Shown here: one piece after another, positions 44,650 through 56,305 of the stretch
Layout of the letters: the number at the start of each line of letters is the position of its first letter
Numbering within the stretch: the first letter of the stretch is position 1
From: Gigaspora rosea
Taxonomy: Eukaryota > Glomeromycota > Glomeromycetes > Diversisporales > Gigasporaceae
Assembly (NCBI GenBank): GCA_003550325.1
Contig: QKWP01000803.1
Location: forward strand, 62,001 to 126,000
Length of the DNA stretch: 64,000 nucleotides
Direction: 5' to 3'
Notes under the pieces: model-generated
What the model saw: the letters and a program-made list of their open reading frames with translations, nothing else
Database searches by the model: none
What the model was told of the DNA's origin: nothing
Made by a program: the position numbers and the translations under genes

Positions 44650-44862
44650 GGTAGTATAAAGTTAATTTAAGAAAAAAGTTATAACAAATTTAGATCAAAT
44701 TTTATAAATTTTTAATTCCAGCTATACTAAAATATATGCTTTTCTTTTTTGATTTGGTTCATTTTGATATAATTATAACAAAGTGCTACTTGTATTTTTA
44801 TTGAATGCATTTTATTGACAAAAACTAACTATTTATTTTTAAAGCATTTAAACTTTCTTTAA

Positions 44863-46196
44863 GCGTAGGGTGAATATAGATCATTTTTAATAGTAATCAT
44901 GTCATGATCATATGAAATCAGATGATCAACCAATTAGAATTGTAAACAATATAGATTCAATCAATCGGAACTAATTTATTTTGTGTGACTAAAGAAAATT
45001 TGAGCCAACTTAGGAAAACTTTACGACATATAAGGTAAAAACAGGTATTTTGACGAAGTTAAAGTAGGTAATATAAAAATTTTTTTTATTTTTAATATAA
45101 AACTTATTTATTTATTTATCTGAATACTATATGTAATGCTAAGCAAGATTCTTATAAAAACATTAATGTAACAAAATATTTTTGAATGATAGCAACCCAG
45201 GTATAAATTGTACAAAAAATACAAATTTTAGGGGAGTAGGGGTATTTTGACGAACTTGAAATATCTTGTGATGCAGTAATTAGAATCGAGTGATTTTTAT
45301 GGCATTTAATTTGTCTCGACTAGATGATTCAAACAGTGGTTAAATCATCCAATTCTAATCACCAAAATACAAGATATCATCGATCTTATATCCAAGTTTT
45401 CAATTCGTCAAAATTCCTTTTAGATTGTTTTTATTTGTACTTAATCGACAATATCTTGTAATCCAGTGATTAGAATTGGATACTTTAATATCCATTCGAA
45501 TTGTCTCATTGAGACGATTCTAATGGTATAAAAATCACTTAATTCTGGTTATTGTGTCACAAGATATCCAAGTTCGTCAAAATACCTGTATTCGTCAAAA
45601 TACCTGTTTTTACCTTAGAAGTATAATTTTTTCAAATACTTTATTTATTGAAATTTTACTATTATAAAAAGGATTAATTAATTTGTAACTGCGGTTACTG
45701 TAACCCATCCCAACAAGCCAATCAAATTCTAAGATCAGGTATAATGTTACATATTTAAAAAAGTCAAAACAATTGTTCGCTTTGCCAAAAATTGCTTCTA
45801 AATCAAAATTTTACATATGAAACTACCTTACGGTTTCTAACAAAAAAAATTCCTTGCTAAATTTTAATGTAACTAAAGCCCTCTTTAACCCAAAAGCCTT
45901 ACACCAAGCCTCACTCTAACCCTAACTTAATCACACAGTTTTATTTTATAGAAAATTTGGTTTGATAGTCACATTACACCTAATCTTAGTATTTACGGTT
46001 ATAAAATTTATTCTGTAATCTATGATTACAAATTAATTAATTCTTATAAAAAAAGCATTTTGTATTACATATTATAAAATTTTTGGCTAATTAATAACTA
46101 TTGTAAAAGTTTTATTTGTAACACATTTTTATTTTCTATATAAATCTTATTGTACCACTAAAATCATATGATAAATGATCTACATTCACCCTACCC
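44863..46196. mobile_element. piggyBac-like element with nested insertion
   Basis: Ends GCGTAGGGTGAATATAGATC and, inverted, GGGTAGGGTGAATGTAGATC, with TTAA on both sides (44859-44862 and 46197-46200). It contains the TA-flanked element 45033-45615. Shared internal sequence with 30502-31020 places it in the same family. No transposase seen. Confidence 0.8.
45033..45615. mobile_element. TA-flanked MITE nested in 44863-46196
   Basis: Ends AGGTAAAAACAGGTATTTTG and the exact inverse, with TA on each side (45031-45032 and 45616-45617). The right end has a duplicated TTCGTCAAAATACCTGT. The interior is a symmetric arrangement around GTCTCATTGAGACGATTCTA (about 45490-45515), a motif found in other elements here. 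Confidence 0.8.
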
Positions 46197-46200
46197 TTAA

Positions 46201-47394
46201 TAAATTTCAATAAATACTATATCTAAAATTTTTATAACAAAATTTGTGCACAACTTCTAAAGATTTAATAGCAAAAAATATTATAAAATAAGCATATATA
46301 ATCAGTATATATTTTAATATTTTATTAACTGTATTTAAAATACTAACAAAATTTACAATATAGATATGCAAAATAATAAAAAATTACAGGGCACTTTTAT
46401 TGAAACAAAATGATATCTTTAGATGCTATCAAAATTGAATTTTTTAACTAAAAAAACTGGGCTTTCTCTTTTTAATTATTTACAAGAATTTTTAAAAATT
46501 ATTATTATTATTATTTTTTTATTTATTTATTAATGTCAAGTACAGAAATAGGATAGTAAGTTACAATTATATCAGGATGATATATAAAGAAATACTATAT
46601 TTAAAATTTCTAACTAATCATCTAATGATCTATGCAATAGGGCAAGCCTATCACTTGCAGTCAGGGCTAACCAACTGCTACAGAAAAAAGATATGATATT
46701 TCATCTTATACTTTTCTATTTTAAACTAAAAGGTTAAATTTTTAGTTTAAGAAGGCTAGAGGAAACCAAATTTTTTAAAAATTATAAAAAAAACAAAATT
46801 CATTAAAAAAAATTTTAAAATACTATTTAGCTACTATTATTCTATATTTATTTCTTTTAAGATAGTAAGTAGATAATATGAGTGACAATAGACAGTGAAC
46901 ACTTTGTATAATCTTACTTGTTACTATGATTTATTTAAGTTGAAAGAGCATTTTTACAAAACTTAACAAAGAAGATTTAAAGCATTTTGTATTATAAAAG
47001 AGACTACAATTAAAAGTATATAAAAGATATAATAATTATTTAATTTAGGTTGTAAACAGTTGTAGTTATTTATTGAAAAAAAGTGTATAAAGACTTGATA
47101 TTGAACTTGGGGTTCATATTAACTGCTTTTATATATTTTAAAATTACACAAGTTTAATAAACTATATTAATTACATATGCAATATATGCTACAACTACTA
47201 CTAATAAAATATATAGTATAAATAGAATAGATAAATTATATAAAATAAACAATACATATTGAATAAATAAAATATATAGTAAAAGTTCTTCAAAAATGAC
47301 AGGCTTTATATGTGCTGTATATAAAGAATTTCTTGCAGTAATCTTCTAGCCAATCAGATTACAGCTTTAAAAATAGATTTTGATAACTCCTATC
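46201..47394. other. No gene seen
   Basis: AT-rich with stops in all frames. Nothing recognised. Confidence 0.5.
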
Positions 47395-47515
47395 TTGTCA
47401 TCTAGTGATTATACAGAGATAATTTATAGCTCATTAGAACTGTCTTAGTGAGCTAAATTAATTGGTGGTTGTTTCATCGAATTCTAATCATTAGATTAAA
47501 AGTTATAGTCACTTT
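47395..47515. repeat. Palindromic module copy next to a pogo-like MITE
   Basis: Contains AGCTCATTAGAACTGTCTTA and a mirrored GAATTCTAATCATTAGATTA, a diverged copy of the symmetric module seen at 20345-20650, 45240-45560 and 63517-63985. Confidence 0.5.
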
Positions 47516-47521
47516 TGTATA

Positions 47522-47847
47522 GTCAAACCTCTATAAATGCAACATGTATAAACATGCCTACAATATGCATTTAGAGGGTTTGTATTTAGGGAGAGCCAAT
47601 TAAATTGCAGTTTTAAAAATTAGATTATCAAGTTTGTATAACTTCTACTAAAAACAGTATAACCTATCATATCTTAAATACTAAAATTTTATTTGCTATA
47701 TGTATTTAGAGAGGTTAGTATAATATAAGAAGTTATTTAAAAGAATATGCATTTACAGAATATAGAACATATATTTAGTACTAATAATATTTTATGGACA
47801 AGAAAAAATATGCATTTAGGGAGATATTGCATTTATAGAGGTTTAAC
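47522..47847. mobile_element. pogo-like MITE (about 326 bp)
   Basis: Ends GTCAAACCTCTATAAATGCA and, inverted, GTTAAACCTCTATAAATGCA, flanked by TA. The interior repeats TGCATTTAGRGAG in several places. No ORF. Confidence 0.7.
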
Positions 47848-47849
47848 TA

Positions 47850-48287
47850 TATAATTTCTATAGGTTAACACTACTATGAATAATTGCAGTATAATTTTCT
47901 TAAAGTTAGTTCTCCACTAGCTAATTTTCCTGACAATATTATCACTAACAGAATATTTTATCTATAGTACTTCTTGTTGACAAAATATTTTTTTGACATA
48001 CTATGCTTTCTATAGCTTCTATACTAATATCTTATATTTTTGACAAAATATTTATCTAATATGATATATTTCTATTTGACTTTTCTCTGATACTAAGTTT
48101 TATTGAATGCACTTTTTCTGACAACCATTTGGAACACTTCAAGAATAATGAACCCAGTGATAATTACATTATAAAAAATCATTCAATTACATCATTTGTT
48201 TACTAGTACTAACAACTTAGCCTAAACTATACTATCACCTAACTTTAATCCTAACTTTAATTTAGGCCAAGTATTTAATTATGTAAT
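47850..48287. other. No gene seen
   Basis: AT-rich. Contains repeated TGACAAAATATTT-like motifs (47985-48080), similar to motifs at 49890-50110 on the far side of the hAT element, perhaps one older repeat split by it. Confidence 0.45.
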
Positions 48288-48295
48288 ATGATAAG

Positions 48296-49846
48296 TAGTG
48301 TTCTGCATGATTTGGACTGAGTGGGTATTTTTAAAGATTTGGACCAGTCTGAACATCAGTTTGGATTTAAAGTTAGGGTCCAAACTCTTATCACTTAGAT
48401 CTGAGTCTGGTCTGGATCCATGAAATTTATAGATACTATAGTTGATTAAACCCTTATGTCCTCGCTAAAAAAAAACATGATTACAGCTGTTTTTATAAAT
48501 TCTGGATATAAATAAACTTTTATAATAACATATTACACAAATAGGTAATAGGTGTTACATAATATTTTTTTTTAATTAAAGTGACCGTCTTGGAACTTAG
48601 GAATTTTATTCAAGATATTAGGGCCGTCGGTATCCTCTAAGAGAAATACCGGCATTTGTTACATAGACAAGGATACATCTAGCCACACGTACACTTTTGG
48701 TGTCTAATTTAAGTGGTCCGCCCGAGGGTTCCATACTAGCTGCTATATCTGCAACCCAACTATGGAAATTGCCTATTTAAACCCTCTGATCCATGTTCCG
48801 CCTGCCAACCCATCTTGTATCACCAGAACAGGCCCGTTACATAAGTCAGTCAGCAAATTATGGATACTTATCCATTGCCTTAGGACCTAGCTGGGTATTC
48901 CCAGTCCTGTTATCCTCGACGGGAGACTTGGTAGAGCGGTACCTGTCCCATATCAGGTATTCACCTATACTTCGGTACTTATTGCTATGACTGAGGCCAA
49001 CACTTGCAAGACAGGGTTGCCCTGTTCTCTTACCAATATCTACTTCTGCCCTTATAAGGTTCGCTCCAACCCCGGTACCCACCATCACTTTCCTACCGGT
49101 CCTTCACTGGTTTTCTCAGACTTCCAATCCAGTTGGCCCAGAAGGGTTGATCTACCTGGTATTAGGTGCCATCATGGTTTTTCTCCCCCTGGTACCTACT
49201 TTTATAACATAGGTCCTTTTCCTCCGGTACCTGATCTGGCGGCCAGGTTGGTAGACCTTGTCCCTGAGGTCAACGTTTGGTACTTCAGCTCTGGTCCAAT
49301 ATTCCGGTTTTGGTAGCACCATCAAAGATCTTTGCTACCTCCTTACTCGGGTCTTGCCAAATGGGTTTCTGTTTCCCAGTTCCTTGAATTTGTCTATATC
49401 ACGAGACACAACTTCGCCCGAAGGCTCCCATTCGAGATAGTAACCAAGGACTACAAGTAATGTACCCAACTGATCGACAGGAAACAGTTACCGAAACACA
49501 GGTCTATTTTTTCAAAGCGTCATCAGTGGGATTTGAACCCTAGACCTGCCAATTGGGGTTGACTACTTACCAACTTCTCTAAGTTGCCACACCCATTCGG
49601 TGTTATATAATATTAAAAGGTTATATAATTAATATATCGATATATTTTATATCGTTCATTGTTCTAAAGTGAAATCAGCCAATCAGCAATTAGTATTATT
49701 CTAATAAGACTGACCGGGTATTACCTGAGTGGATCTTTGTATGGGTCCGAACCCATATCGATTCTGATAAATCAAGGGTCCGAACTTGGTCCATTCAACA
49801 GACCAAACTGGACCCGGACCGGACCCAAATCTTTTGCTGAACACTA
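48296..49846. mobile_element. hAT MITE hosting a 1 kb SINE-like insertion
   Basis: Ends TAGTGTTCTGCATGATTTGG and, inverted, TAGTGTTCAGCAAAAGATTT. The TSD is ATGATAAG (48288-48295) against GTGATAAG (49847-49854). GGTCCGAAC/GGACCAGT subterminal motifs lie on both sides. Without the insertion it would be about 0.5 kb. Related to the larger copy at 26976-28860. Confidence 0.8.
48565..49598 (-). mobile_element. Long tRNA-headed SINE-like retroposon (1034 bp)
   Basis: On the minus strand the element opens with a tRNA-like head: ACTTAGAGAAGTTGGTAAG (A box) and, about 40 nt on, TAGGGTTCAAATCCCAC, which contains a perfect B box GGTTCAAATCC. A GC-rich body of about 950 bp without a convincing long ORF follows, and it ends CACTTTAATTAAAAAAAAA. 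A 14 bp TSD flanks it: GGTGTTACATAATA (48551-48564) against GGTGTTATATAATA (49599-49612). Head, A-rich tail and TSD together indicate LINE-mobilised retroposition from a Pol III transcript. It is far longer than usual SINEs. Ordinary ORFs of 60-109 codons on both strands look incidental. Confidence 0.8.
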
Positions 49847-49854
49847 GTGATAAG

Positions 49855-50380
49855 CACAAAAATATCACTACTCTTGAAACTACCCAATAATTATTTTTAA
49901 AAAAAATTCTAGTCAGAAAAAGATCTTGTTAGAAAAAAATATCAAAAACATGTTATGTTAGAAAAATATTTTTTCTGAAATATATCATGTTAGTAAAATG
50001 TCTTTTTGAAAATATGTCTTGTTAAGGAAAGGGAATGTAAAAAATTTGTCATATTAGAGATATGTCTTGTCAAGAAACTATACTGTAGATAAAACATTCT
50101 GTTGGAATATAGTATCAGGAAAATTAGCTAGCAGAGAACTAACTTTCAAGGAATCAAGCAACAGTGCTATGAACAAAGTCATAGACACTACAGGTATAAT
50201 AAATTAAATTCATATAAGATCAATAAAAATATTTGTTTACAATATTATTACAAAAATAAACTAAATTACTTTTTTTTTTAAAAAAAAATGTATTTCTTAC
50301 AATAAACCCTAATTACAAAATATAGTTCAAATTTTCTACCCAAACCTAATATTATAATGACTGTTATAGACCTTCAAATG
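49855..50380. other. No gene seen
   Basis: AT-rich, with imperfect repeats around TCTTGTTAGAAAAA at 49900-50060. Confidence 0.45.
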
Positions 50381-50388
50381 ATGATGAA

Positions 50389-51416
50389 TAGAGTTTAGAC
50401 CCGGTTTTAGTAAACCGGGTCACCCGTGCCAAAACGGTTCACCTGGGTCAAAATCGGGTTTAAGATCATAGATAATTTTACACTGTATACTGTAATAAGT
50501 AGCTGCGCAACTTAGTTGTGCGAAACCAGGAATGTGGAAGTCAGTATGTTATGATGCTGGATATTATGTACTGATAGAATTATCTAACATAATTTTTTCT
50601 AAACGCCCATTAGATTTTGTTTACATAATTCAGAATTATTGTAAACCATCCGGATATACTAGTTGGCTGTTTATGGTAGTCAAATTTTGATTTGCAGTTA
50701 AGGCGTATATGTTGTCAATTTCATATTTTTATTTTTATAAATTAATAATATATGCAAGTTACGTAAAATCACGAATTATTTGGATCCGAGTCAGGATATC
50801 ACTTAATTTGTCTGATTAATTATGCAATCAATTTAAGAGTTAGTTTACGAAACAATGTAGAGAGAGCATCGATAAGGTATTAATTTTAAGGTTATGTAAT
50901 GCGACAACAACAATAATAGTTTTCAAGGGGGATAATGAGATGTTAAAGGGTAACAATTAACAAATGCAACATCTTTTGTAGTGATGAATAAAATTAATCC
51001 GAGTATATAATGAGGTTTTATAACATAACTTCGTCATAAAGGCTTTGAAAAATTGATTATGCTAAAATAATTGAGACATCCGGAAGCCCACAAGACATTC
51101 TTTACTATTAATTAAATATAAATAACCCTCATTGCCATCTGATTACTATTCTGATCATAAGATCTACGCATATAGTTTTTGTTTTGCATAGTTGACCGAA
51201 CACTCCAATTTTTCGCACGCATAGTAATCATTACTGGCATGCGTATTAATCACACTTTGATCTTATGATCTGTTCACCCAATAATCCACAGTTTGAATAG
51301 GTTCACTTCTCTCAAACTCCAGGACCCTTATATGCAACCCGTTTTCACCCGGGTCACCCGATTTAAAATCACACGGGTGACCTGGGTGACAATTTTGCAT
51401 CCGGGTCTAACCTCTA
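50389..51416. mobile_element. Non-autonomous hAT element (1028 bp) with GGGTCACCCG repeats
   Basis: Ends TAGAGTTTAGACCCGG and, inverted, TAGAGGTTAGACCCGG. Perfect 8 bp TSD ATGATGAA at 50381-50388 and 51417-51424. CCGGGTCACCCG-type motifs are near both ends. It includes a copy of the 13029-13589 repeat family at 50985-51206. Confidence 0.85.
50985..51206. repeat. Partial copy of the 13029-13589 repeat family
   Basis: Inverted relative to 13029. Shared blocks include GTGTTCGGTCAACTATG and AATAGTAAAGAATG(T/A)CTTGT. Only one arm is present. Confidence 0.65.
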
Positions 51417-51539
51417 ATGATGAAGTCCTGTTTGTGTGCACAGCTATCATCATAGCTATTATACAAAATTGAGTATTGCTGCTGCTGCTGGAATGAGTAT
51501 TTTAAGAGAGGCATTTACTATAATATTGAAAGTTTCATA

Positions 51540-51850
51540 AGCAATTAGAAAAAGAACCTAACACACTTACCAAAGAAGAAAAACAAGAACAAGAGCAAGA
51601 GAAAGAAAAATAGGAATCTGAACAGGACAACAATGCAGCAGAAGGAGTAAAAATGGAGAAATCCAATGCTTTTTTGCTGGCACTTAATGCTGTTAATGAT
51701 TGGTAAAATATAAAAAAATAAGAAATTAATATTATTAAAACTTGGCAAAATGTTCGATCCCATTCGTTAAAAAATACTTAAGAACTTGTAGTTTGAACAA
51801 CAATAAGTAAATTCGATGCATCACTATTGTATCTTATAAGCGAAATTTCT
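51540..51850 (+). pseudogene. Coding remnant, unrecognised, several stops
   Basis: From 51544 the frame reads QLEKEPNTLTKEEKQEQEQE (KEK, then TAG), then SEQDNNAAEGVKMEKSNAFL and NAVNDW followed by TAA, INIIKTWQNVRSHSLKNT then TAA, ELVV then TGA, TTISKFDASLLYL. An ordered, protein-like sequence broken by TAR/TGA codons indicates a dead exon. The first part is a charged, probable coiled coil. No family recognised. Confidence 0.5.
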
Positions 51851-52172
51851 CAAAAGTTGCGTTTTTGATTGTCTATTTTGAATGACAGATGATCATCATG
51901 CAACCAATCAAAATGAACTTCCCTCATGCTGCGTCTTAAACTACACCTTATTTGTAAGATCTACATCGATTAGCCGATCAAATCATAAAATTTTTTACTA
52001 AGTATAATTAAAAGTGTTGGGAAAGTAATGTAACCTATAACAGTATAATACTTGTTAGTCCTTAACTTTAGAACTCCAACCTTACTTCATTTTAAATACT
52101 TTTCTAAATAAGGAATTGAAAAATGGTTTGGTAATATCAATCCTTTTGAATCACTTCATCCATGTCAATTTA
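51851..52172. other. No gene seen
   Basis: AT-rich flank of the coding remnant; nothing recognised. Confidence 0.45.
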
Positions 52173-52175
52173 CTA

Positions 52176-52285
52176 TATTGTCGCGAAATAACGCGCAGGG
52201 GTGAAATTACGATTTTCGGCCTAAATTAAGCTTAATTCGGGCCGAACCTCGAACTAACGCCCATGCCTGTTATTTCGCGACAATA
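52176..52285. mobile_element. 110 bp foldback MITE rich in CpG
   Basis: Perfect 17 bp terminal inverted repeat TATTGTCGCGAAATAAC. A second palindrome, TTCGGCC...GGGCCGAA around AAGCTT, is at the centre. The TSD is not clear. Confidence 0.75.
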
Positions 52286-52869
52286 CGGGTATTATATAAA
52301 AGCGTCATTTAATCAAAGTGAGTTTAGAACTTTGGTATATAAAAGATTATAAAGATTAATGTTAATTTAGAATTCAAAATTCACAACGATTGATCAATCT
52401 AATTATTTATTTAAACTTAGAAAGAAAATGATTATTTAAGATCTTTATTATATTATCGTTTAAATCTCCCTTTGGCATACTTATACAATATACACTTGGA
52501 ATTGTCTATAATTTAGTCAATTTCTGCCTATTTATACGAGTAACTCGTATCATAAGAATGCATTTTTACAATTTTTTGGATTTTTGATTGCATTTAATGC
52601 ATAATTGCAGGAATAATCGTAATATAGAAAGTCAGTAAAGTGAAATTTAAATAGAAAATCTATTTTGTTATATTTTGGTGTAATTAACATTTTAGTTTCT
52701 ATTACATTCAATACACATATCTAAAGTCACTTCTGGCTCATAGTCCACCTGGTACCACTCTATGCATTCTAAGGGCGTTCTCAACCCTCACATTCGATGT
52801 TATTAGAGAGTGATTGTTATAGTGCCTAGCTATAATTATATTTATATAAATTTTTGTTGACAAATTAAA
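52286..52869. other. No gene seen
   Basis: AT-rich. A phrase AAGGGCGTTCTCAACCC near 52770 resembles AAGGGTGTTCTCAAGCC at 26745, perhaps a shared element end. Confidence 0.4.
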
Positions 52870-52871
52870 TA

Positions 52872-53113
52872 CAGTACCATATTCATTTGTAAATAAGAAC
52901 CCATTTTGGTCATAGTCGTGGGTGCTTATTTAAAATTTATTTTACATGATGATTCACCAATCAAACTATAGCGTCAAAAGCTATTAGCGTTAACTTCCAA
53001 TTATTTTGAATATTGGGCATACAATCAAGTCACAGGAGAGCTTATTTATTATCAAAAATTTACTTAAAGGCGATATTTATTTACTATGGGTGCTTATTTA
53101 TGATAGAATACTG
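52872..53113. mobile_element. pogo-like MITE (242 bp)
   Basis: CAGTA ends with inverted AAATAAGNACCCA blocks about 20 bp in. TA on each side (52870-52871 and 53114-53115). No ORF. Confidence 0.65.
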
Positions 53114-53115
53114 TA

Positions 53116-55916
53116 TACTAATTATGACGAAATTAAAATTTTCTTAAGATGTAATTAGCCAGTGATAGTAATGATACACATTTATTATTATTCTTATATC
53201 ATAAACATTAACAGACAAAAATAAAGGAAAAGAAGTTATTTGACATTTAGCCACGAAAAATTAATCAATTGGTTTTCATAACCTCGAAAAAAATTTAATG
53301 ATCGGGTGAGGTATTAAGAAAAAATTTATATAAATTTCATAAAATTTCATATATGAAATTTTTTTTTAAAAAAAGCGGCCGGGTCAATTTAAAAGGATTC
53401 ATGTTATGAAAACAAGGTGATTAAATTTGTATAGCCTTATCATATTAAATGAAGAAATTATTGACGGAATAGTTCAATTTGTCGCTATATGAGTAAAGAC
53501 TAAGAGATGACAAACATCTAAAATTTTTTCAGACTTCCTTATATTTTTTTATTTTCCATAAAAATTTTCAGTATAAGGAATAAAATAATAATCCTCTGAT
53601 GCTGAAAAATGGGTTCATAATGAATGATCTCATTGGAATTTGGTCAAGTCAAGTATGAAAAAAAGATAGCTTGTTGTATAATGTTTGCAAATTGAAATGA
53701 CAAACTCCTTAATATGTTTTCTCTGATAAAAAATTTTATTTGCGTAATGAACTTTATCAAATTACGATTATTATTTAAATATTCATTACAATAACGAACA
53801 TACTTACTATGTATTACTTTTTTAATAAATGCATATATATTTATTTCATGATCTAAATTAACTTTTACTTGAATTTTGACAATTAATTTTATTTCAAAAA
53901 CTTGAAATTATGCATTACTTTAATTACTGTATATTATTTTTTTAGTCAAATAATTATTAAAATTTCATATTTTAACTGTATTAATTATATTCGTTTTTAT
54001 GACTGAGAGCATAGCAAAAATTCATTTTTTTTATTAACTAATCATTAGTAGTTAATTTCATTATCATTAATCTTATACTCCTTGTAGCGCTTAATCATTT
54101 TTTAGTACTTGTAATTCATTTCAAGTTCATAGCTTCTGTTATGAGAATGTTTTTTTGCCTTAATCAATTTTCTTTTTCTCAATATACAGAAGTATTTGAG
54201 CCAGAATTTGGGTTTTATGTATTACAGTATCGTGAAATTACTGTTGATATTTTGTATAAATTTTTCACCATTAAATAATCAATAAAAGACCACCCTTTAA
54301 TTTTGAATTTTATTTCTTTTATATTATACAGTAACAAAGAATTTATTATGATTAATAAGGTGTTATAGATTTTCTGTGCCACATTAAATTGTAGTTCATT
54401 TATTGGTCAAATTGTTATCAATCGTCACATGTTAGTAAAACTTATCCAGTCACGTGATGCGAAACAGATGAAACTCTACCCTAGTATCGCCATCAAAAAT
54501 TCATCCCATGTGATCAGTACCAAAATTCTTTCAAGTTAGTTTATGTTATGTTAGGGTTAGGGTGAGTACCCAGTTGGGGTTTGGGTCTATGTTATTTTAT
54601 AGTAATATCACTCAAGGAAAACTTTTTGTTAGTGCAAAATGTGGTTTCTTATTCAAACTTTGGAGAAATAAGCGTTTTTTGACAAAAGGAAGGTTGTTGA
54701 ATTTCCTGAACGTGTTACGTTACATCAAATTATAATCTTTATTGGCCAATAATCACTTGAGGTGGATTTTTGATGGCAATAATGGAGTAGTTCCGAAAAA
54801 TCTGAAATTTTGCATTATATGATAGATTTAAAATATTCAAAAAAAAAAATTTTCTTGCTACAGTACTAGCAATTTTAAGCCAAAAATACAAGAGTATACA
54901 TAATATGAAAAAAATTTTTAATGACAATCATTTAGAAACAATGATAAAATGTAAAGAATTTATTCAAAAAAATTGAAAAATTATATTCGATATATAACTA
55001 ATCAAATGATTTGTTAATAAAGCTATATATTTATTTAAAAAATATGTGTGATAGAACCTGGTTATTTTGGAATCTACTTAAGTAGATTCTAAGTATATCT
55101 TTTACATCGAATTAGAATGCGTCAAGTCAAAATAATTATAATGCTGATAACACCTACTCTTACCCTAACATAGTTTTTAACCCTAACCCTAATGAAATTC
55201 AAAATTAATTCCAATTCAATTTTTAGTAATATTGTGAAGTTATTTATACATATAACTTACCGGTATATTCAGTTACACTGGATTATTGTATACATAATGA
55301 GATACCAGCAATATTTTTATATTGCCAAAGATTTTGAATACTTATAAAAAAATCATCCAACCAGAAATCCCTCAATGACACGTAATTTTAAAATATGTGA
55401 ATTATATTGAATTTTCATTAACTTCATGAAGCAATATATTTTTTTACCTCAATAAATCTTGTACAGCACTCTTATAATTGTATTTAATAGACCATTAATA
55501 CACAAAATTGTGATTGTATCATGTAATAAAAAGTTTTACGACGTCAATTCGCATATTTTATTAAGAAATTTAACGACAGTAAGTTAATTTCAATATATTG
55601 CAAGATAAAAATAGATTTTCTTGCAACACAATATTTTTTTAATAAAAAGAAATATGCTTTTTAATTTAATTATTATTCGTAAATTTTGAGTAAATTTAAA
55701 TCAACACATAAAGTTGAATTCAAATTCTCTAAAAGTCATCAAATTAGTCGACTGATTAGTTGACTAAAAAAACTTTAGTCGATTCCTATCACTAGTGTGG
55801 AATTACGAAAATCAACTTTCTGCATTCAATCATCAAATATCAAACTGTTTCATTTATATTGTAGAATATTTATAGAATACCTGAATCATAATTCCATCAT
55901 CTCTTCAAAGAAGCAT

Positions 55917-55953
<37 letters not shown>

Positions 55954-56305
55954 AAAGGTTTAAACATTCAAATATTTTATAATGATAACGATTTGAATTT
56001 ATTTCTTTACACTCTCACGGATGATAGAGCATATGAATAGACAAGTATAAATTTATTTTTATTGTTCATGAAGCTATTAACGTAGGCAGCCTATGTTTTG
56101 GTGTCATAATATGATATTCTTAGATTATTAAAATTGCTTTATCAAAGATGATTATTTACTTCCATATTTAAAAATGTAAATTAATCAAATATATGAATTT
56201 AGGCTAAAGACTAATAAATATGTTTAATATTTTATTCTATATTTAGTATAATAATATATATATATATATAAAAAACAATAATAAATACAGGATATTTAAA
56301 TAAAT
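53116..56305. other. Long non-coding stretch
   Basis: No gene or domain recognised on either strand. Minor features are telomere-like tracts GTTAGGGTTAGGGTG (54550-54564) and CCCTAACCCTAA (about 55180), a 20 bp perfect palindrome GAATCTACTTAAGTAGATTC (about 55069-55088), and a run of 33 T at 55919-55951. The part just before 56306 should hold the 3' UTR of the MLKL-like gene. Confidence 0.5.

Noticed and set aside
48793-49316. ORFs of 65-109 codons in the GC-rich block.
   Set aside because: No domain, open on both strands, contained in a retroposon; expected by chance at this composition.
49500-49598. Functional tRNA gene on the minus strand.
   Set aside because: B box and D-arm-like parts are good, but an anticodon stem and closing acceptor stem are not convincing, and the TSD covers the whole 1 kb unit, so it is a retroposon head.
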